Shown piece after piece: positions 7,523 to 15,645 of a DNA stretch of 64,000 nt (its first letter is position 1; each line of letters starts with the position of its first letter). The DNA lies in NCBI GenBank assembly GCA_029762625.1, contig JARVGI010000010.1:1-64000 (forward strand), written 5' to 3'. A program made the position numbers and the translations under genes. The DNA comes from Methanomicrobiaceae archaeon (GTDB taxonomy: Archaea > Halobacteriota > Methanomicrobia > Methanomicrobiales > Methanomicrobiaceae). Under the pieces are notes generated by a model, which did not search any database, was not told the origin of the DNA, and saw only the letters and a list, made by a program, of their open reading frames with translations.

Positions 7523-8328
7523 TGTCCGGATGACATGTCTTTTCGCAACCGCTTGTAAAGGTCGTCCCTGCGGTCCGAATGTAAGGGGATCAGGGCCCGA
7601 GCCTCGCCGATCGAGGCGGGAGAGATGTCCGCGAAGATGCGTTCCTCCCCTTCCTTCGCGCGTGCGAGCACCTCTCCTCCCGGCCCCGCGACCATGGAGC
7701 GGCCGCAGTAGCGGTCGACCGGGGTGCTGCCGACGGTATTGATCCCGGCGACGAAGTACTGGTTTTCGAGGGCCCGCGCCCGGATAAAGACTTCCCAGTG
7801 CTCCGCCCGCCGGCAGGGCCATGCGGCGGGGACGATGGTGCATTCGGCCCCCGCGGCGGCATAGAGGGAAAAGAGGTCGGGAAACCGGAGATCGTAGCAG
7901 AGGGCCAGGCCGAAGGTCACCCCCTCGAGAGAGAAGATCCCGAGGCCATCTCCCGCGCTGAACTGTTCATGCTCCCGTGCGGGGGAAAAGAGGTGGACTT
8001 TTGCGTAGGTCGCCAGGACCTCTCCTCTCGGTCCGATGGCCACCGAGGTGTTGCGGGGGAGCGGATCGTGGCGTTCGCGGATCCCCGCCACGATGGCCAC
8101 GGCATTGCGGCGGGCGAGATCGCGCAGCGCGGTGACCGTCGCCCCCCCGAGATCCTCGACCCGGAACCGGGCAAAGGGGTCCCAGCCGATCGGGTACTGT
8201 TCGGGAAAGGCGATGAGGCTTGCCCCCTGCGCCGTCGCAGCCTCGACGGCGGTTGCCGCAGCATCCAGTGTCTCGGCGGGTCTGCCCCATACGCAGGCCG
8301 TCTGGGCGGCGCAGATGCGAACGGTCAT
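7498..8328 (-). CDS. Carbon-nitrogen hydrolase (nitrilase superfamily amidase)
   Basis: A 276-residue cytoplasmic amidase. The Glu-Lys-Cys catalytic triad is visible: Glu43 in FPEQYP, Lys110 in YAKVHLF, and Cys144 in LCYDLRFP. The last motif is typical of the omega-amidase/Nit branch, which hydrolyses small carboxylic amides such as 2-oxoglutaramate or deaminated glutathione; the substrate here is not determined. It sits in a minus-strand run with small membrane proteins and overlaps the next gene by 25 bases and the previous one by four. Confidence 0.88.
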   Translation of the reverse strand: MTVRICAAQTACVWGRPAETLDAAATAVEAATAQGASLIAFPEQYPIGWDPFARFRVEDLGGATVTALRDLARRNAVAIVAGIRERHDPLPRNTSVAIGPRGEVLATYAKVHLFSPAREHEQFSAGDGLGIFSLEGVTFGLALCYDLRFPDLFSLYAAAGAECTIVPAAWPCRRAEHWEVFIRARALENQYFVAGINTVGSTPVDRYCGRSMVAGPGGEVLARAKEGEERIFADISPASIGEARALIPLHSDRRDDLYKRLRKDMSSGQCGENSMH

Positions 8329-8525
8329 GCCTGTTTTCGTCCCTCGGCAACAATCGAATAGATCATGAGGATGATCCCCGCGACCACGAGCATGGCGGCG
8401 GTTACGAGCATCTGTTCGGCGAAGGGGGCCACGAACCCGAGGATCCAGGCACCGATGACGAGGCCGATGACGATCAGGCTTGCGCCGGCGATCACCTCAC
8501 CGGAAATCGAGAGTGTATCTGACAT
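8325..8525 (-). CDS. Small two-helix membrane protein (66 aa)
   Basis: A 66-residue protein with two hydrophobic segments (about residues 9-30 and 38-58) and a short basic tail. It overlaps the start of the nitrilase-family gene by four bases (ATGA), which supports it as a real coupled gene. Similar short proteins accompany transporters and hydrolases in methanogens, but no function can be given. Confidence 0.6.
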   Translation of the reverse strand: MSDTLSISGEVIAGASLIVIGLVIGAWILGFVAPFAEQMLVTAAMLVVAGIILMIYSIVAEGRKQA

Positions 8526-8527
8526 TC

Positions 8528-9178
8528 TTATGCTCCAGTCAATAGCGGAAATGCCGAGGAGAGTCCGTTGAGCACGAACTGAACGGCGATGGCCATCAGC
8601 AGGATACCCATCAGGCGGTTGATGACCCGGTACTCACGCTGGCCTATACGGGCCACGATGCTCTCTGCATTCACCAGCAGCAGGTAGGTGATGATGATCG
8701 TGATTACCACCACGCCGATGACCAGCCCCACGGCAGGAATGGAGTAGTGCAGCGCCTCGTTGGTGAGCACCACCACGGTGGTGATCGATCCGGGCCCCGC
8801 GATCATGGGGATCGCCATCGGCATGACCGAGACATCTTCGGCGTCGATGCTTTCGTATTTCTCGGTGGCGGTCATCTTCGTCCTCGAGGGTTTCGCATAC
8901 ACCATCTCCATGGCGATGCCGAAGAGCAGGATGCCGCCGGCGATCCGGAAAGCTTCGAGGGTGATGCCGAAGACCGTCAGGATCCAGGTCCCGGCGAGGG
9001 CGAAGATCAGCAGGATGAGGAGTGCGATCCTGCACGACTCCTTGGCGACCATAATCTTGGTGGAGTACTCCATATCTTCGGTGATCACCACGTAGATCAG
9101 CGTGGCTCCCAGAGGATTGACGATAATAAACACCGAAGAGAAACTGAGCAGTGCAAAACTCAGGAGTTCTCCCACCAT
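8528..9178 (-). CDS. MarC family integral membrane protein
   Basis: A 216-residue, six-helix membrane protein of the MarC/UPF0056 group. Features are FIIVNPLGA near the N-terminus, MAIPMIAGPGSITT in the middle and NRLMGILLMAIAVQF near the end. MarC proteins look like small transporters but have no established substrate. The ATG at 9176-9178 matches the usual family start; the open frame continues upstream into non-conserved sequence. The small membrane protein begins three bases after its stop, so they form an operon. Confidence 0.88.
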   Translation of the reverse strand: MVGELLSFALLSFSSVFIIVNPLGATLIYVVITEDMEYSTKIMVAKESCRIALLILLIFALAGTWILTVFGITLEAFRIAGGILLFGIAMEMVYAKPSRTKMTATEKYESIDAEDVSVMPMAIPMIAGPGSITTVVVLTNEALHYSIPAVGLVIGVVVITIIITYLLLVNAESIVARIGQREYRVINRLMGILLMAIAVQFVLNGLSSAFPLLTGA

Positions 9179-9251
9179 TATTCTAGGTGGTCGCTGTGTG
9201 CGCTTAATACTGTTTTGAAAAAATGCAGGGCGGGGGTTTGCCCGGTCCCCC

Positions 9252-9701
9252 TCACTCGTAGAGAAGCGATTCGTCGCACCGGGTGTGGTCGACCAGTTCC
9301 CGGGCTGAGAAATGGATGCCGATCTCGCGTTCGGCACTCGCCGGCGAGTCCGATCCGTGGATCACGTTTCTGCCGATGTCAAGCGCGAGATCGCCCCGGA
9401 TGGTCCCGGGCGCTGCTTCTGTCGGGTCGGTCGCCCCGATCAGGCTGCGGGCGATGCCCACCACGCCGTTTCCTTCCCAGACCATGAGCATGCAGGCCCC
9501 GCTCATGATATAGCTTTTCAGGCCGGGGAAGAACGGTTTTTCCAGGTGCTCCCTGTACTGCTCGGCAACCCGGCTTTCAGGCAGGCGTTCCAGTTTTGCG
9601 GCCACCAGTTTGAGGCCTTTGTTCTCCATGCGGGAGATGATGGTGCCGACGAGGCCCCGGGCTACGCCGTCCGGCTTGACCATCACGAACGTCCGGTCCA
9701 T
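9252..9701 (-). CDS. ndk: Nucleoside-diphosphate kinase
   Basis: A 149-residue enzyme transferring the gamma phosphate of ATP to NDPs. It contains the phosphorylated His115 in the NVIHGSDS active-site motif and the N-terminal FVMVKPDGV. Length is normal. It is the last gene of the archaeal rpl7ae-rps28e-rpl24e-ndk operon and starts seven bases after rpl24e. Confidence 0.96.
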   Translation of the reverse strand: MDRTFVMVKPDGVARGLVGTIISRMENKGLKLVAAKLERLPESRVAEQYREHLEKPFFPGLKSYIMSGACMLMVWEGNGVVGIARSLIGATDPTEAAPGTIRGDLALDIGRNVIHGSDSPASAEREIGIHFSARELVDHTRCDESLLYE

Positions 9702-9708
9702 GCAGCCC

Positions 9709-9900
9709 TCACTCCTTGCCGAGGGCCTTTCTGCCGGTCTTCGTCCAGACCACACGCCGGGGGATACGGCCCAGGCGGTAGTTGTTCTGGCATTTGGAGC
9801 TGCAGAAGTAGAAAATCGTGCCGTCTTTGCGGACGTACATCTTCCCGGTGCCGGGCTCGATCTTCTCTCCGCAGAAGCTGCAGATATGCGAATGTACCAT
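9709..9900 (-). CDS. rpl24e: 50S ribosomal protein L24e
   Basis: A 63-residue zinc-binding ribosomal protein: Cys7/Cys10 and Cys33/Cys37 form the ribbon, followed by the basic C-terminus. The start at 9898-9900 (MVHSHIC) matches the family; an ATG five codons further upstream is less likely. It lies in the conserved L7Ae-S28e-L24e-Ndk order. Confidence 0.95.
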   Translation of the reverse strand: MVHSHICSFCGEKIEPGTGKMYVRKDGTIFYFCSSKCQNNYRLGRIPRRVVWTKTGRKALGKE

Positions 9901-9911
9901 CGTGATCAACC

Positions 9912-10118
9912 TCACCGTCGCGAGAGCTTTTTCGCTTCCCGTTCGGTTTCCAGGAGCATGAGGATATCCCCCTCACGAATGGGGCCGACGGTATTGCGGG
10001 TGATGATGCGGCCCTTGTTGCTCCCTTCGAGGATCCGGCACTTTACCTGCATTGCCTCTCCGTGCATGCCGGTGCTGCCGATCACCTCGATGACTTCAGC
10101 GGGCGTTCCGTCTGCCAT
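9912..10118 (-). CDS. rps28e: 30S ribosomal protein S28e
   Basis: A 68-residue small-subunit protein with the conserved core [21 protein letters not shown] at its C-terminus (shown as family knowledge; only the S1-like small beta-barrel is present). The ATG at 10116-10118 is seven bases after the rpl7ae stop codon. The C-terminal RR end is typical. Confidence 0.95.
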   Translation of the reverse strand: MADGTPAEVIEVIGSTGMHGEAMQVKCRILEGSNKGRIITRNTVGPIREGDILMLLETEREAKKLSRR

Positions 10119-10125
10119 GGTTTGC

Positions 10126-10494
10126 TCATCCCCTGAGGTCGGTGATCTGCTTGACCACGTCGTCGATGAGATCTTTTGCCTTTCCGGGTTTGACGATGGC
10201 TGCAGCCGCGGATCCGACATCAAGGCCGCTCGCCGCACCGATGTCGCTCTGCTTGTTGATGATCACGTATGCCGCCTGCTTCTCGTCGCAGAGGGGCGGA
10301 AGGTGCATCACGATCTCCTCGGGCTCCACGTCGCCGCCGACGAGGACGAGCTGGGCGATTCCCCGTTCGACAGCTTTGGTAGCCTCATTGGAACCTTTCT
10401 TGATCTTGCCGGTATCTCTGGCAATTTCGAGTGCTTCGAGTGCCTTGTTCTGGAGTTCATCCGGCACTTCAAATTTCACGTAGACCTTTGACAT
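10126..10494 (-). CDS. rpl7ae: 50S ribosomal protein L7Ae
   Basis: A 122-residue kink-turn RNA-binding protein. It is part of the 50S subunit and, in archaea, also of box C/D and H/ACA RNPs and RNase [13 protein letters not shown] and [18 protein letters not shown] are diagnostic. A strong ribosome binding site (GAGGTGAG) precedes the ATG. It leads the operon with rps28e, rpl24e and ndk; a TATA-like ACTAATATG lies on the minus strand near 10557. Confidence 0.97.
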   Translation of the reverse strand: MSKVYVKFEVPDELQNKALEALEIARDTGKIKKGSNEATKAVERGIAQLVLVGGDVEPEEIVMHLPPLCDEKQAAYVIINKQSDIGAASGLDVGSAAAAIVKPGKAKDLIDDVVKQITDLRG

Positions 10495-10620
10495 AACTCA
10501 CCTCATTCAGGAGTAGCGTCTCCCTCATCACTCATCAGTCAGTGATAGATGTAGCCATATTAGTTCTTCAGGGAGACGGATAAAGGTTTGCGAATCGGGT
10601 AAAATCCGGCCCCGGCGGGC

Positions 10621-12645
10621 TCATGCGCTGCTCCCCGCCGCGGGCGGCAGGCGATAGATCTGCACGCCCCCGGCGCTGTACACCTCTTCGAGTTCGCCCT
10701 CCGGGATCGAAACCCGGTAGCGCTCCCGCTCGGCCTCTCCCACGTAGAGGTGGGTCGCCCCGTAGCCTTCCATGAGTGCGGCGGTCTTGTCGGGCCGTTC
10801 GTAGATCGCGCGCACATCGGCCATCCGGGCACCGACGTCTCCCCCGCTCCCCCGCCACATCTGTTCGTGGAAGGGCATCCCGATCACCGCGGGGATTCCC
10901 GTGCTCGAGGAGACGCGTGAGTAATAGGAATAGTCCCCCCCTTCGGCCTCCACGAGGATGATGTCGCCCTCGAGCGTGCGCAAAAACGCCATCGCCGCTG
11001 CGTCCCCGGGATGTTGCTTCTCGAGGTAGGCGAGCCCGTCGAGCGTCATGCCCCCGTGCCCGTAGCTGAGGTCCGGGAGGGCGAAGGGCAGGATGAGGAT
11101 GACCAGCACCACCGCTGCGAGTGCCGCCCACTGCCGCCTGCCCCTGACGGTGGGCGCTATGCCGCGCCGTTCGGCCCATTCCGCGATGAAGGCGAATGCC
11201 GACACGCCCATCAGCATCCAGGCCACCATGGAGAACTTGAAGACCGTGTTCATCCGGTAGTAGGTCTCGCCCATGTTGTCCTTCAGGTAGAATAGCTCGA
11301 TGAGGACGAGAATGCCGAGGCCGAGTGCGCCGAACACCTCACGGGGCCGGAAGCGCCGTCGGGCGAGGAGACAGGACAGGGGGACGGCGGCGATGGCCGC
11401 GGCAGGGTAGCCTGCCAACAGGAACGGGAAGGCGCAGACGAGCAGGTAGGGTTTTTTGCGCAGGTCATCAAGGCAGACCGCAAAGAAGACCAGGAGAAAA
11501 AACCCGTGCACGAGCAGAAACGCGAGGGGCTCTGAGGGTGAATGAACGATCCCGATCCCGCCGATCCCCTGGCTGTCCAGCTGCAGGTAGTAGGGGAGGT
11601 AGAGGGCCACGGCTCCCGCCGGCACCCCGACGAGAAAGGCGAGGGGAGAACGGTCGGCAGTGTCCTGCCCCCGCGTGCGCCACCAGAGGTAGGCGCCCAC
11701 GATCAGGGTTGCGGGGGCGTAGACGAACACATCCCATGTATTGACGAGCGGCATGGACCCGAGGCTGAGCGCCGCAGAGGCGCAGATCACCGCCTTTCCC
11801 CGCGTGCTCAGCTTCGTCCACGAGGTCGCGGTGACGGTGAGGACGAGGAGAAAGAACGCCTGGTTGAAGAGAGCGATGACGTGGGCGTGCGGATCGCCCC
11901 AGAGCATGGAGAAGAGCGGAAACTCCGTGATGGTGTCGGCGATGGTCCGCGTGCTCTCCCACATGATGGTGCTCGCCTTCTCCCCGGCGAGGGCAAGGGC
12001 CACGAACGAGGGGTTCACGACGAACAGGGTGAGCACCGGGAGCCAGAAGAACCGCCTGCAGAGGATGTGGCCCGCGGCGGCGAGGCTCACCGCCGCAAGG
12101 GCGAGCACGGTCGGGAGCACCAGGTTGAAGACCACCGGGGAGGGCGCCCCGGCGCACAGCCCCAGCACCCCCATCATCCAGTGGCCGAGGTAGTAGTAGA
12201 CGTCGAGCGTCCCCCCCGCGAACCACGGGTCGAGCGGCGGGACGATGGGGGAGCGCATGATCGAGGCGAGGAAGGCATGGTCCATGAACTTTTCCGCGAA
12301 CGATATCGAGGGGTTGAGGAAGCGGACTTCCAGGAGGAACACAAAGCAGATGAGCACGATGGCGTCCCATTTCATGTTGCGCGCCAGTTCCTCCCAAGTG
12401 TAGCGGCGTTTCGCCGCGTGGTAGCCGAGGAGCAGGACGAATGGCAGGAGGGCCAGCTGCACGGGGAGGTGGATGAGGCCCAGGTACCATGAGACGAGGG
12501 TGAAGAGGAGGAGCGAGGCCGGGTATGCCGCCGGGTAGGCGAGGTCTGCAAACCCCCTGCGGAGGTTTGGCCAGAGCGCCATCTGCAGCAGTTTGAGGAT
12601 GGCAAGCCAGCTGACGACGTAGATCAGCGTTGCATCAGGGCTCAT
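10621..12645 (-). CDS. DUF2298 (Chlor_Arch_YYY) multi-spanning membrane protein
   Basis: A 674-residue polytopic membrane protein with about 12-14 helices. The segment DPWFAGGTLDVYYYLGHW (residues about 140-157) and the first-loop NPSISFAEKFMDHAFL are signatures of the DUF2298/Chlor_Arch_YYY family, thought to be GT-C-like enzymes acting on lipid-linked sugars. Another intact GT-C-like gene (Agl23 type) lies at 18135. It overlaps the upstream flippase-like gene by 11 bases and is the last gene of a four-gene operon. The reaction is unknown. Confidence 0.85.
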   Translation of the reverse strand: MSPDATLIYVVSWLAILKLLQMALWPNLRRGFADLAYPAAYPASLLLFTLVSWYLGLIHLPVQLALLPFVLLLGYHAAKRRYTWEELARNMKWDAIVLICFVFLLEVRFLNPSISFAEKFMDHAFLASIMRSPIVPPLDPWFAGGTLDVYYYLGHWMMGVLGLCAGAPSPVVFNLVLPTVLALAAVSLAAAGHILCRRFFWLPVLTLFVVNPSFVALALAGEKASTIMWESTRTIADTITEFPLFSMLWGDPHAHVIALFNQAFFLLVLTVTATSWTKLSTRGKAVICASAALSLGSMPLVNTWDVFVYAPATLIVGAYLWWRTRGQDTADRSPLAFLVGVPAGAVALYLPYYLQLDSQGIGGIGIVHSPSEPLAFLLVHGFFLLVFFAVCLDDLRKKPYLLVCAFPFLLAGYPAAAIAAVPLSCLLARRRFRPREVFGALGLGILVLIELFYLKDNMGETYYRMNTVFKFSMVAWMLMGVSAFAFIAEWAERRGIAPTVRGRRQWAALAAVVLVILILPFALPDLSYGHGGMTLDGLAYLEKQHPGDAAAMAFLRTLEGDIILVEAEGGDYSYYSRVSSSTGIPAVIGMPFHEQMWRGSGGDVGARMADVRAIYERPDKTAALMEGYGATHLYVGEAERERYRVSIPEGELEEVYSAGGVQIYRLPPAAGSSA

Positions 12646-13606
12646 CGAAGTCCTCTCGTGTGATCGACCGCCTCAGCACCCCTTCGAAGAGGGCCAAAGC
12701 CCAACCCCCGAACAGGTAGATGGAGGCCACGCCGCCCGCCAGGGTCACCAGGTTCTTGATCAGGTGATCGGTGACCGCGATGAGTGTCGCACTGACCGGG
12801 GAGACGCCGGCGAGCTCGAAGGTGAGGGCGACGGAGATCTCGTAGGTGCCCACGCCCCCCGGGGTTATCGGGACGGCCTTGACGAGGTTGCCGATCACGA
12901 TGGCGAGCACCACGACCATGAAGGGGATGGTCTCCGAGAACATCAGTGCCACCACGTAGCAGACGGCCACGTCGACCAGCCAGATCACGATGGACGAGAC
13001 GCCGAGCACCAGGAACGCTCTCGGGTGGAGCGACGCCTGCCTGATCTCGTCGAAGAGGTCGATGAGCATGGCGAAGTAGCGGTTGCGGGACGAAAGGTTG
13101 CCCGAATAGAGCAGAAAGCCCACCAGCACCGCGCCGCCGACGAGGGGGACGACGATGATCGTGACGAACCAGTCGGGGACGTTGAGCAGTGCCGGCAGGG
13201 CGAGCAGACCGAGCACGGCAACCATGGTGATATCGAAGATCCGCTCGACCACCAGTGACGACAGCCCCCGTGAATAGGTGGTCTGTTTTTCGTGCCTGAG
13301 GATCACCATCCGCACCAGGTCGCCCAGCCGCGCCGGGACGATGAGATTTGCGGTCTGGGAGACGAAGATGCAGGCGGTGGAAAACCATGTCCCGACGGTC
13401 ACCTCGAGGCCCTGCAGGATGTACCGGTACCGCCACCCGCGGATCACCCATGCCGCGGTGCAGAATGCCACCGCCGCCGCCAGAAAGACGAACCGGGCAT
13501 TCTCCAGCGCCACAAGGAGGTCGCCCCATACCCTTGCAAGCATGAAGGCGAGGATGGCCGCGGCGATGATGGTGGGGATGACCACCGCGCTAACTTTTTT
13601 CCACAT
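12635..13606 (-). CDS. Flippase-like membrane protein (UPF0104 / LPG synthase TM domain)
   Basis: A 323-residue protein with about eight transmembrane helices of the UPF0104/lysylphosphatidylglycerol-synthase-TM family. Family signatures are LIVPARLGDLVRMVIL, LSSLVVERIFD and the near C-terminal ITPGGVGTYE. Archaeal members often accompany glycosyltransferases and are annotated as flippase-like. The ATG at 13604-13606 is preceded by non-conserved sequence in frame. It overlaps the GT2 gene by 17 bases and the DUF2298 gene by 11 bases, so all are translationally coupled. Confidence 0.87.
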   Translation of the reverse strand: MWKKVSAVVIPTIIAAAILAFMLARVWGDLLVALENARFVFLAAAVAFCTAAWVIRGWRYRYILQGLEVTVGTWFSTACIFVSQTANLIVPARLGDLVRMVILRHEKQTTYSRGLSSLVVERIFDITMVAVLGLLALPALLNVPDWFVTIIVVPLVGGAVLVGFLLYSGNLSSRNRYFAMLIDLFDEIRQASLHPRAFLVLGVSSIVIWLVDVAVCYVVALMFSETIPFMVVVLAIVIGNLVKAVPITPGGVGTYEISVALTFELAGVSPVSATLIAVTDHLIKNLVTLAGGVASIYLFGGWALALFEGVLRRSITREDFDEP

Positions 13607-14306
13607 GAAGCCGCCGCCAGAGCCGGACGATGTCCGAGCCCATCTCCCAGACATCGCGTGGTTTCACCGTCGTTCCCCGCCCCGGCCTCCAGCGGACCGG
13701 GAACTCGCGGATCGCGTATCCCGCCCGCTGCGCCTGCACGAGCACCTCCGTATCCCAGAACCAGTGTTCGGCCTGGATTTTTGGCAGGAGCTTCATCAGG
13801 CTTTGTTTTCGGAATCCCTTGAACCCGCACTGGTGGTCGTGGAGCCTGCTGTTCAGCGCCAGCCGCACCAGTGCGTTATAGCCCCTGCTGGCGATATCAC
13901 GTTCCGCGGTCCGCGCCACGTCCGATTCCTTCATGAGGCGGGACCCGGTGGCGACGTCCGCCCCCCGGCGGATGGCGTCGATGAGGTCTGGCAGGTGCCG
14001 CATGTCGGTGGCGAGGTCGACATCGTAGTAGCAGACGATCTCTCCCCGTGCCGAGGAAAACGCACGGTTCAGGGCTTTCCCCCGTCCCAGGCGCTCGTCG
14101 CTGTGGAACAGGCGGACGCGGTGATCGTGCCTCTCCCACTCCCGCACGAGTCCGGTACTCCCGTCGGTGCTTCCGTCCTCTGCGACGATCAGCTCGAACC
14201 TGTCAGTGATTTTCTCGAGCACGGAAAGGGACTGCGGTATCGCCCGCTCCAGCGCCTCCCGGTCATTGAAGACGGGGATCACCGCGCTCACTTCGACATG
14301 ATTCAT
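13590..14306 (-). CDS. Glycosyltransferase family 2 (dolichyl-phosphate glucosyltransferase-like)
   Basis: A 238-residue GT-A enzyme: AVIPVFNDRE, then AEDGSTDGS (nucleotide-binding), YYDVDLATD (the DxD-like metal motif) and HWFWDTEVL. Its lack of membrane anchors and the GFKGFRK segment resemble Alg5-like dolichyl-phosphate beta-glucosyltransferases. These load a sugar from an NDP donor onto a polyprenyl phosphate at the cytoplasmic face. The flippase-like protein and the GT-C-like DUF2298 protein downstream fit this model. Four-base ATGA overlap with the FAD oxidoreductase upstream. Confidence 0.86.
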   Translation of the reverse strand: MNHVEVSAVIPVFNDREALERAIPQSLSVLEKITDRFELIVAEDGSTDGSTGLVREWERHDHRVRLFHSDERLGRGKALNRAFSSARGEIVCYYDVDLATDMRHLPDLIDAIRRGADVATGSRLMKESDVARTAERDIASRGYNALVRLALNSRLHDHQCGFKGFRKQSLMKLLPKIQAEHWFWDTEVLVQAQRAGYAIREFPVRWRPGRGTTVKPRDVWEMGSDIVRLWRRLHVEKS

Positions 14307-15532
14307 GCGACCTTCCCCAGTACTTCTCGGGCTACCGCCCTGCCGGCGATGACCGCCCCCTCCATGCTCCGTTCCGGGTAGTTGGGAGCAGAGAACATGC
14401 CTGCAAGGTAGAGCCCGGCCCGGGAATAGGGCTGGAGCAGGCGGCGGTACCCGGTGGTATATACCGGCCCGGCCGCATCTTCGATCGCCAGCCGGTGCCA
14501 GTGGATCTCGTCCTGTCCAACCCCGAAACGGGTGCGGAAATCGGCGAGCATCCGCTCTTCCAGCCTTTCAGGAACCGATCCTCGGTAATAGGAGGCGAGG
14601 TAGACGATATGCTCGCCGTAGCGCCCATCGGTAATAAAGTTGGTATGGCCGATCACCGCCCCGTAGGGGGCATCGCCCTTCATGTTCACCCAGTAGATCC
14701 CGTCCGTGACCTCCCGCGCAAGACCGAGGGTCATGCAGGCGGCCCCCTGGTAGGGGATGGGGGCAAGCTCCGGCCCCCCGATTGCCTGCAGCGCCGCCGG
14801 TGATATCGTGGAGATCACCGCATCGCAGGGGACGCCGTTGACCTGCCACCCCTCGTCCGTCCGGCGGAGTGCGGTGGCCGCGGTCTCGCGCCGGAAGGTG
14901 CAGCCGCGTGCCGTGAGGTCTTCTTCGAGCCGGTCGATGAGCACCTGAAAGCCGCCGTCGAGGTACCCGAGCCGCTCCCCTTCCACCCCGCGGTTCGAGC
15001 GGATGGACACCCTGCTCATCAGCCATGCGGCCGAGACCTGGTCGTGCATGTCCCCGAATTTGCTGCGGAGGAGTGGCTCGAAGAAGGATGTATAGGCATA
15101 CTCGCCGCACCGCCGGATCGCGAAGTCGCGGGCGGGGATGTCATCGAGCGTCTCCGCATCGATGCTCCTCGAACCCAGCACGAGGAGGCCGAGACGGATC
15201 TTGTCGATCAGGGAAAGGTGGGGATACCGGAGAATATCGACCGGCGTGGTGAGGGGGTGGATGGCGCCGTCCACGTAGTAACCGGTCGATCCTCTCCGCC
15301 ATGCCAGCCGATCACGGATGCCGAGTTCCTCCAGAAGCTGGAAAAGGTATTTGTCACCGGAGAAACAATGATGATAGAATTTTTCGATTGCGGTATCCGG
15401 GCCATGATCGTAGGAAGAGAGGCACCCGCCGAGGTCCGGAGATCTCTCGAGGATTTCCACATCGGCTGTGTTTGAAAGGTGGTATGCCGCCACAAGCCCG
15501 GTCAGTCCGCTGCCGATTATGCATACGTTCAT
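14303..15532 (-). CDS. FAD-dependent oxidoreductase (protoporphyrinogen oxidase/amine oxidase-like)
   Basis: A 409-residue flavoprotein. The N-terminal Rossmann motif GSGLTGLVAAYHL and the following LERSPDLGGCLSSY bind FAD. The C-terminus has the second FAD contact (AGMFSAPNYPERSMEGAVIAG region). It belongs to the protoporphyrinogen-oxidase/amine-oxidase fold, which in archaeal glycan operons is often a UDP-galactopyranose-mutase-like or lipid-modifying enzyme; haem synthesis is not implied. It is the first gene of the operon. A TATA box at 15575-15583 is shared with the divergent CetZ gene. Confidence 0.82.
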   Translation of the reverse strand: MNVCIIGSGLTGLVAAYHLSNTADVEILERSPDLGGCLSSYDHGPDTAIEKFYHHCFSGDKYLFQLLEELGIRDRLAWRRGSTGYYVDGAIHPLTTPVDILRYPHLSLIDKIRLGLLVLGSRSIDAETLDDIPARDFAIRRCGEYAYTSFFEPLLRSKFGDMHDQVSAAWLMSRVSIRSNRGVEGERLGYLDGGFQVLIDRLEEDLTARGCTFRRETAATALRRTDEGWQVNGVPCDAVISTISPAALQAIGGPELAPIPYQGAACMTLGLAREVTDGIYWVNMKGDAPYGAVIGHTNFITDGRYGEHIVYLASYYRGSVPERLEERMLADFRTRFGVGQDEIHWHRLAIEDAAGPVYTTGYRRLLQPYSRAGLYLAGMFSAPNYPERSMEGAVIAGRAVAREVLGKVA

Positions 15533-15574
15533 TCTCTATAAATATCAATATTCTGCGCATAAGAAAGTTTTTGA

Positions 15575-15586
15575 CATTATAAAACC
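15575..15586. promoter_or_regulatory. Shared divergent promoter, FAD oxidoreductase / CetZ
   Basis: The AT-rich sequence cattataaaacc contains TATA-like cores on both strands. Its spacing predicts a start near 15550 for the minus-strand operon (leader about 20 bases) and near 15608 for the plus-strand cetZ (leader about 38 bases). The 11-mer TATTCTGCGCA lies between it and the FAD gene at 15549-15559 and also occurs in the xerA palindrome. Confidence 0.45.
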
Positions 15587-15645
15587 CAATATTCTTAAGG
15601 ACAATAAACCCCGATATTCTGATTATCCTCTGGATGGTGTTGTCG

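Noticed and set aside
11542-12492. A 316-codon plus-strand frame opposite the DUF2298 gene
   Set aside because: Charged low-complexity translation mirroring the membrane helices of the minus-strand gene; no independent support.
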